Notes: generated from the sequence alone by a model not told the origin. A DNA stretch of 64,000 nt from Areca catechu (GCA_021397845.1 CM038053.1:113993825-114057824), one strand, 5' to 3'; shown: positions 11,399 through 24,417, counted from the first letter of the stretch. Made by a program: numbers and translations.

Positions 11399-12418
11399 TG
11401 ATGGAGATCTAGGGCAGGTCGAGGTTCTTTTATATTTTTTTATTTTCTCGAAATTTTTTTATTTTTCCTATTCTCACTATTCCACCTATTCCGCTATTCC
11501 ATCTTTATCCCGATCTATTCTTGCTTTATTCTTATGTTATTCCATCTTCTCCCGTGAGTTATAAAAATCTCCCAAACACCTTTGGGCTGGCCCCTTGCTG
11601 CTCTTAGAAGCCCAACACGCCCCCTAGGCATCCTTGGAGTGTTGACCAAGTCAGGAGGAGAGAGTTTTTAGAGATTTTTTCTACCAAGCTTTCCTTATTT
11701 TTCTAGCTAGAGTTGGATAGGGATTCAAACTCCTATGTAATGTCTCTTTTAACCTAACTTGGAGGTCAAGACTATGAGTCTATTTAAAGGACCCTAGTCT
11801 ATTGTATGAGATCTAATATTAATATATGAAATATACTTGAGTTTTCTATAATTGCTTTATACTACCCTGCTTTGTGCTTAAGGATTTTGGTGTCTTCTTC
11901 CTGGTGTTGCAACTTCCTCCAACCTTCATCCAAGCTTCCTCTTCGATGCCCTTGATGCCTTGTTTCTGAGTTTTTCTTGTGTTTCGAACCTTGCTTTCTC
12001 ACCCTTGATGGTTGTTTGCAAGTCCCCGAGTTTCTATGAATCCAATGACTCCAATCGGGCCGCAATCAGACCACCGAGCAGAAAGCCAGGAATCCGTGGG
12101 TCTCTAGCTCGATTTTCCAGGATGCATCCATCGAGGAAGAGTGATCTCTTTGCTGCGATCTTCACCAGTACTTCAGACATTGCCAGGTACACCCCCTCTG
12201 CCATCAATAGTTTTATTGTAGGAGAACTAGCCCTAACCGAGGCTTCTCAGCCCCGGTGATCCCTCTTTATTGCTTTTCTAGGCCCTAATCTACATGTGTA
12301 GCTTCTTAATTCATACAAAATTATCTATATCATATTTTGATCTAAAATTGGGATTTAACCACCTCATCCAATCCCTAAAATATAAAAAAATAATCGCATG
12401 TATATTAGTCCCGCATCA
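11399..12418 (+). repeat. Right LTR of element D
   Basis: Starts TGATGGAGATCTAGGGCAGG and ends AGTCCCGCATCA. It is colinear with the left LTR over its full length with scattered substitutions and small indels; TATA at 11560. Confidence 0.85.
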
Positions 12419-13713
12419 CATTGCTTGCAATTGCAGCATATCATGATTATGAGATATGACAGATGGATGTGAAAACTACATTCCTGAATGAATATATTGA
12501 GGAAGATATCTATATGGAGCAGCCTTTGGGTTTCACTTCCAATGATGAAGATCATAAGGTCAGCAAGCTGCATAGATCAATCTACGGATTGAAGCAATCT
12601 TCTCGGAGTTGGAATACTCATTTTTATGATGCAATCAAATTGTTTGATTTTATCAAGAATGGATGAGCCATGTGTTTACAGGAAGGCCAGTGGGAGGGCG
12701 AGTGACATTCCTCGTATTGTATGTGGATGACATCCTCCTTATTAGGAATGATATTCCATGTTGACTTCGGTCAAAAGTTGGTTATCTAAGGAATTCTCTA
12801 TGAAAGACTTAGGTGAAGCATCTTATATTTTGGGGATTAAGGTCTATAGAGCTAGATCTAATCGGATGCTTGGCCTTTCACAAAATTGTACATAAAGGAA
12901 GTGCTGAAAAGGTTCGGCATGGAGAACTCTAAAAGAGGATTGTTACCTCTTCAGCATGGCATTAATCTCTCCAAGAAAATGTGTCGCAACACACTGAAGA
13001 GATTCAACGCGTGAGCATGATTCCATATGCTTCGACAATTGGAAGCCTTATGTATGTCATGTTATGTACTTAACCTGATATAGCTCTTACTGTGAGTGTC
13101 ACGAGCAGATATCAGTTGAATCCAGGTGAAGAATACTAGATAGCTATGAAGAACATTCTTAAGTACTTAAGAAGGACTAAAGTTTGTTCTTAGTCTTTGA
13201 AGGGAGTTCAAAATTAAGGATAAAGGGATATACAGACTCAGACTTTATGTCTAATCCTGATGATAGAAAGTCTACATCAGGGTCTGTGTTTTTATGCACA
13301 AGTGGGGCAACTAGTTAGAAAAGTTCAAAGCAGCCCATCAAAGTAGATTCAACAATGGAAGCAGAGTACATCGCTGTCTCTGAAGTTGTAAAAGAAGCCT
13401 TCTAGTACAAAAAGTTCATTGCGGAGCTTGGAGTGATTCTATCTAATGCCATCCCCATATATTATGATAATAATTATGCAATAGCTCTAATTAAGGAGCC
13501 CAGGTCTTACCAGAAGTCCAAGCATATTGAGCAGCGATTTCATATCATACGCGACTACCAATAGAAGAAATATATTGAGGTGTGAAGAGTAGACTCCACG
13601 GACAACATGATAGACCCACTAACTAAGACTTTGAGCCATTAGAAGGCTGAAGTCTACTTTGAAAAAATGGGACTTAGATATGTAGCCAATTGGCTTTAAT
13701 ACAAGTTGGAGAT
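12419..13713 (+). pseudogene. pol: Copia pol fragment: RT and RNase H (element E)
   Basis: This is the C-terminal third of copia pol. It begins inside RT just before QMDVKTTFLNE (12460) and continues through YGLKQSSRSWN, YVDD (about 12718), the RNase H core (PDDRKSTSG) and the C-terminal ...VANWL stop. Gag, protease and integrase are absent because the D LTR abuts at 12418. There are several stops and frameshifts, for example after FIKNG (12664) and at TAG codons in RNase H. The protein is closer to that of B than to that of the Sirevirus group. Confidence 0.9.
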
Positions 13714-15855
13714 TGTTAGATGTATGCCTTGAAAGCCATGTTGGCTTGAAACAATTTAATTTAGGGCATGAACCTTTTACTTAATTTTCCTTATCATTTA
13801 AAAGGCATTAGTTTCATTCATATTGTTGCATTTATGAATCTTCTTCCATGGAGCTAATGGACAATGACACATATTCTCAAGAGTTAAGAATCTGAGGCAT
13901 GTGTCATTATAGATTAACTCCTAAAAGCTCCCGATTATTGGAATATCATAAGGATAGTGATTGATCCATTATAATCGATGCACAGATCACTTTCCTTTTG
14001 TGTTAATGAGTCTTGACCTACAGTGTGGAGACATTGGAGTGAGAGTGCAGATAGTTGATGGAGATCAACGGTATCGAGCATGACCAAGTACAGGAAGTTA
14101 TACAGATGGCTACTCACTCATCTATAACTTTCTGATACTTTAGTCATATGAGTAGATCCTTGACCTAGAGTGTCTTAGCTACTCACAATAAGGTTGCTAT
14201 AGTTTGAAAGCACAATCACATGGTTCCTATCCATATGGAACTTGTGGTGTTTGTTGGCTGCAGTAAGTTATTGTAGGAGCAGAGTGTTCACTTGTAGGGA
14301 TCTATCGCCTTTGTAGTAAGGTATAATCCTATGCAAGCTTAATGAGACTAAGTCCAGAAGTCTATGGCCATAGCAGGGTGATAGTGAAAAGGTATTTTCA
14401 TTAGTATCATAATTGGACTTGAGTCGATTAAGTTAAGCATATGACTGATGGGTTTGACGAGTATCCATAACCAACATCATGTCGAGATTTTGATAGAGGA
14501 ACCGAATCACATGGTAATTACACCTAGGGGTTCCAATCTTATTATCTAGGTTGCCACTACATACTGCTAGTATACTGGTAGATCATGAGAGCTCATTCTC
14601 GGATCGATGATCCTAATTAAGGTTGAGCTGAAATTGTTTCAGTCCATCGAAAGGAGTTTTGATGATGTATAATGGAGATTATAGCATGTTTCATTATCAG
14701 AAAGGATAGGACCTGAGGGGTCACACATATAAGAGCTCAAGTAACTGATCAGCAAATCAATTTGGACCTAATTGTAAGTGTTACAATTAATATTTGACTT
14801 AATTATAAATATTACAATTAATTAATTATGGATTAATTGCTAACTAAATTAAATTAGATTTAATTTAATTAAGATAGACTCAATTAATTGGTCCTAATTG
14901 ATTGGGTCAATGTCCTCTTCGAAATGGTTCGATCGGATTTAAAATCTGCTTCGATTTGACTGTCAAATCACTACATTTGGACCATGACCTAAAGTCTAGT
15001 ATGACTGGGACTCTCTCTCCTTGTCTTCCCTTCTCTCCACATGCAACTAGTGGGCCCATTTATTTTGTGCAACAAATAGGATGGGGCGTGAAACTAGGAG
15101 GGTGCTAATAGTGATTAGCATGAAGAGAATTAAGAGAGGGAAGAGACCTTCTCTTTCATTTTAATTTTCAATCGGTTGAAATTAAAACACCGGTGTTTTA
15201 TTTTGGCATGGAGAAAAAAAATTGTAGACTTTTACCATGAGAAAATAAATAAAGGAAGGGATGGCCGACCATAAAAAAGTGAGTGTGATTTTTCTGGGCA
15301 TCTTTCTTGTCTTGGCTGTGAACACTAGAGAGTCTCTCCTGGCTTCAAGCTGTTCTCTCCCTTTTATTTATTTTCTCCTATCTTGAGTGAGATCTAGAGA
15401 GATGCTCTACTAGATAAACAAGAGTGGAAAGGGTCTAAAGGTCTTGCATAGTCTGATTTGCAGGATAGAAGCCGAAAGCCGGTCCGGATTCAGAATGGCA
15501 TAGTTTTAAAGCAAGCAATTTGCTGAAAGAGAAGAGGGCTGCAAGGATCTAGTAGTCCGGTGCCCTCTACGACTCGGTTGCAAGAGCTTTGTGTAGATAC
15601 CAGCAGAGACTAGGCAATTGCATGGCTCCAACAGAATCCCAGTTTTCAATAGCAAATCTACATGCTTTTCAAAGTAGTTCCAAATAGCGATCTAGTTAAG
15701 TATTTTATACTTAAAATATTTTTTATTTCAGATATGATATTTTTCTCATCTGTTGTAGCATGTTAAAAATTTTTGATAAATAAATTATATTTATTTTATG
15801 AATTGGATGATTAAATATAAATATTTTTATATCTATTTTCGCTACGATAGGCTGT
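13714..15855 (+). repeat. 3' LTR of copia element E
   Basis: Begins TGTTAGATGTATGCCTTG after a degenerate purine tract (ACAAGTTGGAGAT), as expected after copia pol. It contains GACCTGAGGGGTCACACA (about 14710), a motif shared in form with LTR A, and a very AT-rich stretch at 14760-14900. The right end near TTTTCGCTACGATAGG (about 15838) is an estimate; no 5' LTR partner is present. Confidence 0.65.
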
Positions 15856-16258
15856 TAATTCCTGTTTGATTGCAATTTTCTATTCATGGGAAAAAACAAT
15901 AATTTAGGCATGGAATAATGAAGAAAAGAGATGAGAAAAGCTGATTAGTGATAGGAAGGAGAAGAGAATTAAAATTATGATGCACCCAAGTTCCTTTCCC
16001 TTTTAATAGCGAGTTTATAACACAAATCCCTAGTATTCTATGCCTTAAACTAATAAATTTGATCATAATTAGAATACCAAAAGATTAGGATGAATTCTAA
16101 TCAAATAGGAGTTAAAATAGGATAGGAAACCTTATTAGCACCTCCCTTTCTTTCTTATTGCATGCCAAGGATAAATCAGTATGAAAAACTATCGCACAAT
16201 CCTTATCCTGGTTAGCCAATCTAAGAGGATAAAGTCAATCAATTGGTTAGGTGTCTAG
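15856..16258. other. Unassigned AT-rich interval
   Basis: About 400 bases between LTR E and the first Sirevirus LTR. I see no coding potential beyond a 60-codon antisense ORF and no match to other parts of the window. It could be the end of LTR E, an older repeat or host intergenic DNA. Confidence 0.4.
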
Positions 16259-16526
16259 TATTGACTCCGTTATTGATTTGATGATAAACAAAATACTTAA
16301 GTATAAGTTGAGTACTACATGTTTCTTGAAGTGTATTTAATAGAAAATGGTACTCATCAAAACAACTAAATTGGATTGCTTGTCAAATGATGAAGAAGAC
16401 ATTTGTATATATGAAATATCAGTTTTAAATGGACTTAAGTACTTAAGATATGCTTGAAAGGACTTAAAGAGTTCAGCTCAAAAAGGTTTCAATAGAAGTT
16501 CAGTGATTTTTGAAGAAATCTCAGCA

Positions 16527-16892
16527 AGTGTCGACTCAAAGTGTCGACTCATAGTTCAAGTGTTGACTCATGGCAATGCAGTGTCGACTCAAGTCGGCAC
16601 GCAGAAAAAGTTTCAGATGGTATGATTGAAGTATCGACTCATGCCACTCAAGTATTAACTCAAGGTATCGACTCAAGGATAGACTCAAGGCCTGAGATAA
16701 ATTTCTTATAGAACATGCTGAAGTTGAAGACTTGTCTGAAGTGTCGACTTATGGATGTCAAGTGTCGACTCAAGTATCGACTTACCTGAGAATTTTAGAG
16801 AGCTTCAAAGAAGAATTTTGAACTAGGTGTCAACTCATAAGACTTAAGTGTGGAGCCTAAGTGTCAACTCACTGCTTGAAGTGTCAACACTT
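16527..16892. repeat. GTGTCGACAC / GTGTCGACTC palindrome cluster in LTR
   Basis: About a dozen motifs of the form AGTGTCGACTC or AGTGTCAACAC, often in pairs such as GTGTCGACTCAAAGTGTCGACTC. GTGTCGACAC is a perfect 10-base palindrome; many copies here have decayed by single transitions. Confidence 0.8.
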
Positions 16893-17324
16893 GGAGTTCT
16901 GAAATAGTAATGGCTAGTTTTTCAAATGCATAACTCGACCCTCTTGACTCTCAACGGCTTGTTTTTCATGTATAATAGTCATAAACTGACTTTGAAGCCC
17001 TTAGGTTAGTATTTAAGTGATTCAAATCAAATTATAAAATAAGAAAATGAAAAGAGAATAACAAAAAGAAAGAAAAGCAAGTGCATTCATTCATATTCAT
17101 TGAGAGTAACTATTTTCATGCAAAAAGAAATCTCCAAGCATTCAAAGTTATCAAGAAGCATACAAGACCTACACTTTTGAGCATTGATTGAGCTTTATCA
17201 AGTTCAAGATAAGCAACTTCTCCAAGCTTCAAAGAGATATTAGCTTTTCATTACAAAGCTTTTCTTGTTTACTTTACTTCATTTCATATCTTTGTTGTAA
17301 GGGTTTTTGGTAAGTCTAAGAACA

Positions 17325-17541
17325 AACCAAGGAGGTATTGGTTAGCATTTGAAAACCAAGGAGGTTATTGGTTAGCCTTTGAAAACTAAGGTGGTTATTG
17401 GTTAGCCATTGAAAACCAAGGAGATTTTTGGTAAGCCTAGTTGAAAACCAAGGAGGTTATTAGTTAGCCTTTGAAAACTAATAGGTTTCTTTTGGTGAGC
17501 CTTGTAAAACCCAAAAGGGGTTTTGATTAGTGAGCCTAGAA
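17325..17541 (+). repeat. Tandem array, about 30-base unit, in LTR F1
   Basis: About seven imperfect head-to-tail units of 'aaccaaggaggttattggt' plus 'tagcctttgaa' (about 30 bases together). Other F-type LTRs have fewer units at the same place (38990-39130, 55745-55930, 57470-57600), so unit number varies between copies. Confidence 0.75.
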
Positions 17542-17837
17542 AACTAATCAGCTGTAATCATGGGAGATTATAGTGAATTCCTAAGTAGACCTTGGAGAGT
17601 TGATATAGGTGCATTGGAAAGTACTGAACCACTATACGTGGCTTGTGTTTGTGATTGTCTCTAGGTTTTTTTTGTTGCTCTTGTATTTATTGCATTATAT
17701 TTCTACTGCATACTCTTCAAAAGCATACTATTCACCTCACACCAGCACTTGATTTAATATTTGCATTGGCACATTCTTGCAAGTAATTTTTAGAAACCTA
17801 ATTCACCCCCTCTCTTATTTGCTTATTAGGCAACAAG

Positions 17838-17849
17838 TGGTATCAGAGC
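17838..17849 (+). other. Primer binding site of F1
   Basis: TGGTATCAGAGC two bases after the LTR end, complementary to the 3' end of plant initiator tRNA-Met. Confidence 0.9.
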
Positions 17850-17891
17850 CATATTCTTAGTATATAGGATTAACTGCCTTAAGTAAGTTCT

Positions 17892-19607
17892 ATGGTACCC
17901 CCCTTGGTACCAGTGTAGTTGAGGGACAAGCCTCAAACAGACCTCCATACTTTAATGGAACTAATTATACTTATAAAAAACTAGAATGAAAATCTACATG
18001 CATTCTATAGATTATAATTTATGAAAGTTATTGATAAGGTCCTTATATTCCTTCGATCATGGTTAATGATACTTCTATCCCAAAACATGAAGAAAATTGG
18101 GATGAAAATGATATTAAACAATCCGAGATTAATACAAAAGCAATGAATCTCTTTTATTGTGCATTGGATCCTAGTGAGTTCAATAGGATTTCTACATGCA
18201 CATCTGTCAAAAAATTATAAGACACACATGAGATTATCCATGAGGGTACTAATCAAGTGAAGAACACTAAGGTTAACATGTTAGTGCACACTTATGAGAT
18301 ATTCCGTATGGAACCAAATGAATCTATCACCGACATGTATACTAGATTCACAAACATTGTTAATGGCCTGGAAAGTTTTAGTAAAATTATGCCTAATAAC
18401 AATCTTGTTAACAAATTTTTAGGTTACTTCCAATATCTTGGGATCCAAAGGTGAAAGCTATACAAGAAGCAAAGATGTTGACAAACTACTATTGGAGCAG
18501 CTAATAGGATCGCTCATGACTTATGAGCTATATCTGAAATAATAGTCCATGGATTTGGACAAGAAGAAAAAGGGGATAGCCTTCAAGTCTACAACACAAG
18601 AAGAATCCTGAAATGATGAATCGAAAGAAGAAGAAGATGATGTGAGTGAGGAAGCTCTTCTAGCTACAAAATTCAGAAGATTCATGAGAAGAAAGAAATT
18701 TCCTTACAAGAAAAAGTTTCAACCAAGCAAAAAAAAGGGAAAAGAAAAGGAGAAAGAAAAGGACAAGAAGAAGAAGGTACCAATATGCTTCGAGTGTAAG
18801 AAGCTGGGACACTAAAGTTTGACTGCCCTCTCCTAAAGAAATCAAGGAAAAAGCTTAGAAAGAAGGCAATGATGGCAACTTGGAGTGATAGCGAGGACTC
18901 CAATTTAGATGAAGAATCAACTGATGTCGCCAATCTATGTCTCATGGCACTACAACATAAAGAAAAGAGATAAATTTTGACCTTGAAATAGATTATACTT
19001 TTGATGAATTAAGAATTGCATTTGATGAATTGATGCATGATCATAAATTAATGATTTCTAAAAATAGAAAGTTGAAAAAGCATACAAATAATTTTTCACA
19101 TGAAAACACTACTCTTTTAAATGAAGTCAATGATTTGAAAAATAATATTGATGTTTTAGAAAACAAAAGCAATGCTTTATCTATGAAAATTGAAGATTTA
19201 AAAATACTTAAAGCAAGTGTTTCAAATAATAAACTTTTGAAGAAAAGTAAAGATCTTGAAATACAAAATAAGCAATATAAAGATGAGCTTGATAAGATAA
19301 AATCTTTTGTTAAAAGTTACATATAGTTCTGAAAAGCTAAATCTTCTTTTAAACAATCAAAGAGCTGTCTTTAATAAAGCCAGATTAGGTATAGACATCA
19401 AAAATAACAAAAATATTTTAAAAATTTCTTTGTACCTACATCATCTAGTATTACATGCTTTTCTTGTTGAAGAGTAGGTCATAAAGCTTTTCATATAATT
19501 TGAGAAAAATTAATGATTCTAGTTGATTTGGGTTCCAAAAGGAAACCACTTTTAATACTAACCCTAAAGGACCCAAGTTGGCTTGGGTACCTAAAAACAA
19601 AATTTAA
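17892..19607 (+). pseudogene. gag: Sirevirus-type gag pseudogene (F1)
   Basis: A possible start is ATG at 17892. The capsid-like UBN2 region is best read at 18257-18454 (MLVHTYEIFRMEPNESITDM). A basic stretch and a first CCHC knuckle (CFECKKLGH at about 18790, broken by a stop and a frameshift) follow. Next comes a 98-residue Lys-rich coiled coil (19030-19326), then a second damaged knuckle (CFSC ... GHKAF, about 19455). The end is KLAWVPKNKI and TAA at 19605. Gag with coiled coil and two knuckles is typical of Sireviruses. At least four frameshifts or stops make it dead. Confidence 0.85.
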
Positions 19608-19617
19608 TTTGTTTTGT

Positions 19618-22600
19618 AGGTATGTCTTGCAACCAATGAAAACAAAAGATTATGATATCTTGATAGTGGTTGCTCAAGACACATGACAGAGATGTGAAGC
19701 AATTCACCTCTCTTGAAGCAATAAATGGAGAGAGTGTAACCTTTGGTGATAATGGTAAAGAAAAAATTATTGGTATTGGTAAGGTTCACATCTCCCCTAC
19801 TACTTGGATTGATAATTTTGTTTTAGTTGAAGGTATAAAGCATAATCTTCTTAGTATTAGCCAATTTTGCGCTAAAGATTTTCAAGTTATTTTTGAATCA
19901 TCTTTATGCATGTTGCTAGTCCTGATAAAATTGGAGTGAAATTCATTAGAAAAAGGCATGGCAATATCTTTCTTGTTGATTTGGATAATCTATCTTTGCC
20001 TAATGAAGAATGCCTGGTTGCAATAAATTCCACTATTAATGAGACAGTTGGCTTTGGTATCGTAGATTAGGTCATGCAAGCATGTTTTTATTATCAAAAC
20101 TCTGCAAAAAGGATTTAGTAAGAGATTTACCAAAACTTAGTTTTGAGAAAGACAGTTTGTGAAGCATGCCAATTTGGAAAATAAGTAAAAATATCTTTTA
20201 AATCTAAAGGATTTGTTATAACTTCTAGGCCATTAGAACTACTCTATATGGATCTTTTTGGACCAACTAGGACATCTAGCCTAGGAGGCAAGAGATATGG
20301 ATTAGTTATAGTGGATGAATTTCCATGGTTTACATGGGTTTTATTTCTTGCTCACAAAGATGAATCATTTTCAGCATTCATGAAGTTTTACCAAAAAGTT
20401 TCAAATGAAAAAGGTACTTCAGTTATTTGCATTCGTAGTGATCATGGTTATGAATTTGAAAATCAGGATTTTTAAAACTTTTGCGATAAAAAAGGAATTG
20501 AACACAATTTTTCTGCATCTAGGACACCTCAACAGAATGGAATTGTAGAAAGGAAAATCATACTTTAGAAGAAGTGGCATGTACTATGCTTTGTGAAAAT
20601 GATTTGCCAAGATATTTTTATGCTGAAGTAGTTAATACTGCTTGTTATATTTTAAATTATATTTTAATTCATCCTATTTAAAGAAAACTCCATATGAGCT
20701 TGGAAAGAAAGGAAACCAACTTAAAATATTTTTGTGTTTTTGGTTGTAAATATTTTTCATGAATAATGGTAAAGATAATTTAGAAAAATTTGATGTCAAA
20801 TATGATGAAGGTATCTTCTTATGATACTCTACATCAAGCAGGGCATATAGAGTCTTAACAAGAGAACCTTAATAGTAGAGGAGTCTGTATATGTAGTCTT
20901 TGAAGAATCTGTTAACAAATTCTTTAGAAAAGAGGATACTTCTGATGCATGTGTAGGTGCTGAAAAGTTAAAGCAGCTGACATTGGATGATCAACCTTCT
21001 CAACAAAGTAAAGAAGATCAAGACAAGAATGAAAAAGAAGAAGCCATACAATCCACACCAAAGCATCAAGATCTACCAAAGTAGTGGAGGTATGCTAATG
21101 GACATCCTAAGAAAATTAATCCTATGTGATCCATCAAAAGGGATAAGAACAAGATCTTAAATAAGAAATGAATGTGATTATATTGCTTTTGTTTTTCAAG
21201 TTGAACCAAAATATTTTGAAGATGATAAAAATGACCCTAATTGGATTAATGCCATGCAAGAAGAATTAAATCAGTTTGAAAGAAACAATGTTTGGACTCT
21301 AATAGAAAGACCATCTAATATTTCAATTATTGGCACAAAATTGATATTTAGTAATAAATTGGATGAAAATGGTATTGTAACTAGAAATAAAACTAGGCTA
21401 CTTGCCAAAGACTACAATCAGGAAGAAGGGATTAGTTTTGATGAAACCCTTGATCCTATTGCTAGACTTGAGGCAATTAGATTATTTTTAGCATTTGTAT
21501 ATTTTATGAACTTCAAATTATTTCAAATGGATGTTAAAAGTGCTTTTCTAAAAAGTTTTATTATAGAAGAAATATTTGTTGAACAACCACCTAGATTTGT
21601 AAATCATGCACATCCTGATCATGTTTTTAAATTACACAAAGACTCTATGGTTTAAAACAAGCACCCCGAGCATGGTATCAAAGACTTAGCAAGTTTTTAA
21701 TTTAAAATGATTTCTTTAGAGGCCATGTTGACACTACATTATTTTTAAGAAGAAAAATGATGATAACTAGTAGTACATATTTATATTGATGACATTTATT
21801 CGATGCTACTATTGAAATTCTATGTCAAGGGTTTGCCAAGCTTATGCAAGGAGGGTTCGAAATGAGCATGATGGGAGAACTCAACTTTTTTCTCGAACTC
21901 TAAATCAAGCAAACTAAGGATGGAATCTTCATCAACCAAGCTAAGTATACAAGAAAAATCTTAAAGAAGTTTGGGATGGAGACTACTAAATCAATAGGTA
22001 CACCTATAAGCCCCTCTGTAAACATGATAAAGATGAACATGGTAAATTAATTGATCAAAATTATATAAAGAAATGATTGGCTCCTTATTATTTTGATTGC
22101 TGTAGACCAGATATCATGTTTAGTATTTGTATGTGTGCTAGATATCAGTCTGATCCTAAAGAGTCTCATCTGTTGGCTGTTAAGCACATATTTAGATACT
22201 TATCTGGTATAATTGATATAAGTTTGTGGTATTCTAGATATTCATCTATTGACTTAATTGAATTTTCTGATGCTAATTTTGATGGGTGTAAACTTGATAA
22301 GAAAAGTACTAGTGGAACTTGCCAATTTCTTGGAGTTAACTTAATCTCTTGGTTTAGCAAGAAACAAACTTCGGTTGCACTATCCATAGCTTAGGCTTAG
22401 TATATTGTAGCATGAAGTTGTTGTGCTCAAATCTTGTAGATTAAGCAACAACTTGAAGATTTTGGAATCAAACTAACTAAAACACCCATCAAATGATATA
22501 TAATACTAGTGCAATATGCTTAACTAAAAATCCTATTCAGTACTCTAGAAGTAAACATATTGAAATTAGGCATTATTTCATTAGAAATCATGTTGAAAAT

Positions 22601-22726
22601 AATGATGTTTTGTTTGAATTTGTTTGTACTGAAATGTAATTAGTTGATATATTGACTAAGCCTCTCCAAGAAGATCAGTTCAGTATGATTAGAAGAGAAC
22701 TTGGAGTCATCGACCCTTTTGATTGA
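19618..22726 (+). pseudogene. pol: Sirevirus-type pol pseudogene: PR-IN-RT-RNase H (F1)
   Basis: Protease has YLDSGCSRHMT near 19660, with a frameshift just after it; the rest of the domain is open at 19670-19939. Integrase has a zinc region (WYRRLGHASM), then MDLFG, IRSDHG and NGIVERK, so the three acidic residues survive though the frame is broken. RT is at 21254-21800, with YIDD in place of YVDD. RNase H is at 22077-22726 (ANFDGCKLDKKSTSGTCQF) and ends PFD with TGA at 22724. Many stops and frameshifts. The sequence groups with H and G and not with A, B or E. Confidence 0.9.
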
Positions 22727-22869
22727 AAAATTCTATCTCTTCAAATCTTTTGACCCTTGATTAATCAAATTTACTATTAATTTTGTTTAATTTCTTTGAA
22801 TTCCATTGAAATTCTATTCATTTTGACAAAGGCTTCATTTCCTTTTTTTTTTTGATTTTAAGATGAATT

Positions 22870-22940
22870 GTCAACACTTGGAAGTGTCGACACCTGAAAG
22901 TGTCAACACTTGACTCAGTGTCGTGAGTCGACACTTGAAC
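22870..22940. repeat. Palindrome cluster between pol and ORF2 (F1)
   Basis: Five motifs of GTGTCGACAC type (GTCAACACTTGG, AAGTGTCGACACC, AGTGTCAACACTT, GAGTCGACACTTG) lie 140-215 bases after the pol stop. They are the same family of motifs as in the F1 LTR. The interval from here to 23187 has no ORF. Confidence 0.8.
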
Positions 22941-23187
22941 GACGACATATAAAATAAAAATAGGAAAATAAAGTGTTTCCTTCATCTTTTTCCTTCCAAA
23001 TTGAGTTGACTCATTCCTATTCTATTCCACTCACTTCTTCCCTCCAAATTGCTCCTCCAACCTTCTCAATTTTTTTGTTGGGATGGTTTTAGCTTCGATT
23101 TCTATTGATTTCTCCCTTCCTTTTGATTTTGAACCGTAAAAATCCTAGATTTCTTCCCCTCTTGCAATTCAATCTTGTATATTTGGA

Positions 23188-24413
23188 ATGGGGCCTAGGA
23201 AGCAAGTTGTCCGGTGTCCAAGACCATCCAATCAAGAAGAAGAAAAAGAACCAAGGCTAGGCATGAAGCTAGAGCAACAGATGCACCCGATGTTCCCGCT
23301 AGACCTCTCTTTCCTGTGGCTAGTCGGATGGGATCGAAGACCATGATCAGAGGATGTCTGTGGACTTCAAGTTCATTGATCAGCAGCATTTTAGGATAGG
23401 TTAGTGGCTTAGGGATGCAAGCTTGGTGCCATTTGTTATTTGACTGAGAGATTCTACCCGGGTTAGATTCAAGAGTTCTATGGTTCACTAGCCCGAGGTA
23501 GTGATGGATGGGTTGCTCAGGTGTGAGGCAGAGATGTCCCAGTGACAATAGAGATTTTGAACAGAGTTTGGGACATACCATGAGAGGATCTGTCATGGAT
23601 AGTTTAGTAGATAGATTCAGTGGTCTCCATTATATTTTTGAGATAGATGACTTACCTAAGGGAGCCACTATGATTGCTTCAAGACTATCAGCTGAGATGA
23701 GGTTGCTGCATCACATAGTAGCCCGGATTCTTCTATCGAAGATCGACCATTTCGACTTCATCACAGAGCGGGAGCTATTGGTGATGGTTTCTCTGGTACA
23801 GCACACTTGTATGCCTACCAGTACTTATGGTACATCAGTTGATGGAGGCATCCATCAGCCAAAGACTGTGTTTGCCCTACGGGATGGGCTTGACTTTACT
23901 TTTCAGAGCTTATGGTATAGTGATGGATGATGAGCCCTACCGGTAGCTACTGCACACTGATGTTTATGACATCATATCTCTTCACTGGATGGGGTACCAG
24001 CTTGTTAGAGGACAATGGAGATGACGAGTATCTGGTTAGGCCATTGATAGAGATGAGGATATGTAGAGGAGGAGCACATCTTTTATGGTGAGGCAGGGCC
24101 CTCAGAGCCACCTACTGATATGCCTGAGATACAACCCGAGTCTTCAGCATAGCCAGAGCCAGCTCCTCAGCCTAAGCCAGCACGATTTGATATCCCTGGA
24201 GTTTCTGAGAGTCTAGAGGATAGGGTCACTCGCATTGAGACTGAGTTGATGATCATTCATCAGCAAGTCGACATATCATATGGAGATAAGAGAGAGCCAT
24301 CGAGGACTGAGAGATGGGATCTCTACCATTCTATCCTCTTTGAATGGACCCTCTTCCAGTAGTGCTCCTGATACTTCTGCTCAAGCTATCCTACCCCCAT
24401 CTATCCCCCATCA
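23188..24413 (+). pseudogene. Post-pol ORF2 pseudogene, N-terminal part (F1)
   Basis: A second gene after pol, as in other Sirevirus-like elements. It begins at ATG 23188 (MGPRKQVV). H has a colinear start at 52030. A basic N-terminus follows, then a domain with a FYP ... EFYGSL motif (23450), a segment HIVARILLSKIDHFDFITER (23715-23775), and LCLPYGMGLTLLFRAYG (23866). These resemble the 'putative plant transposon protein' domain found in many plant retroelement ORFs; its function is unknown. Several frameshifts and stops are present. The C-terminal third is lost, because element I and a deletion follow at 24413. Confidence 0.7.
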
Positions 24414-24417
24414 ATTT

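Larger units (their letters stand above)
10298..12418 (+). mobile_element. Gypsy-derived non-autonomous element D (two LTRs, 83 bp interior)
   Basis: Two direct 1.02 kb repeats (10298-11315 and 11399-12418), each TG...CA, flank only 83 bases. The interior starts with a primer site (TGGTATCAAAGC) and ends with the last few codons and purine tract typical of chromovirus pol (compare 63240-63278 in C). Nothing codes for a protein. The flanking 5-mers differ (GCGTG left, CATTG right) and the flanking sequences belong to different elements, so the two ends probably come from two different insertions. Confidence 0.82.
16259..17835 (+). repeat. 5' LTR of F1
   Basis: 1577 bases, from TATTGACTCCGTTATTG to TTATTAGGCAACA, directly followed by the primer site. 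Matches the LTRs of H (54728-56250) and the 3' LTR of F1 throughout. The 5' half holds the palindrome cluster and the 3' half a tandem array. Confidence 0.9.

Noticed and set aside
15884..16066. 60-codon antisense ORF as a host gene
   Set aside because: Too short, AT-rich and without domain or splice context.
23195..23596. 133-codon antisense ORF over ORF2 of F1
   Set aside because: The plus-strand frames match H and G in order and motif; the antisense frame does not.
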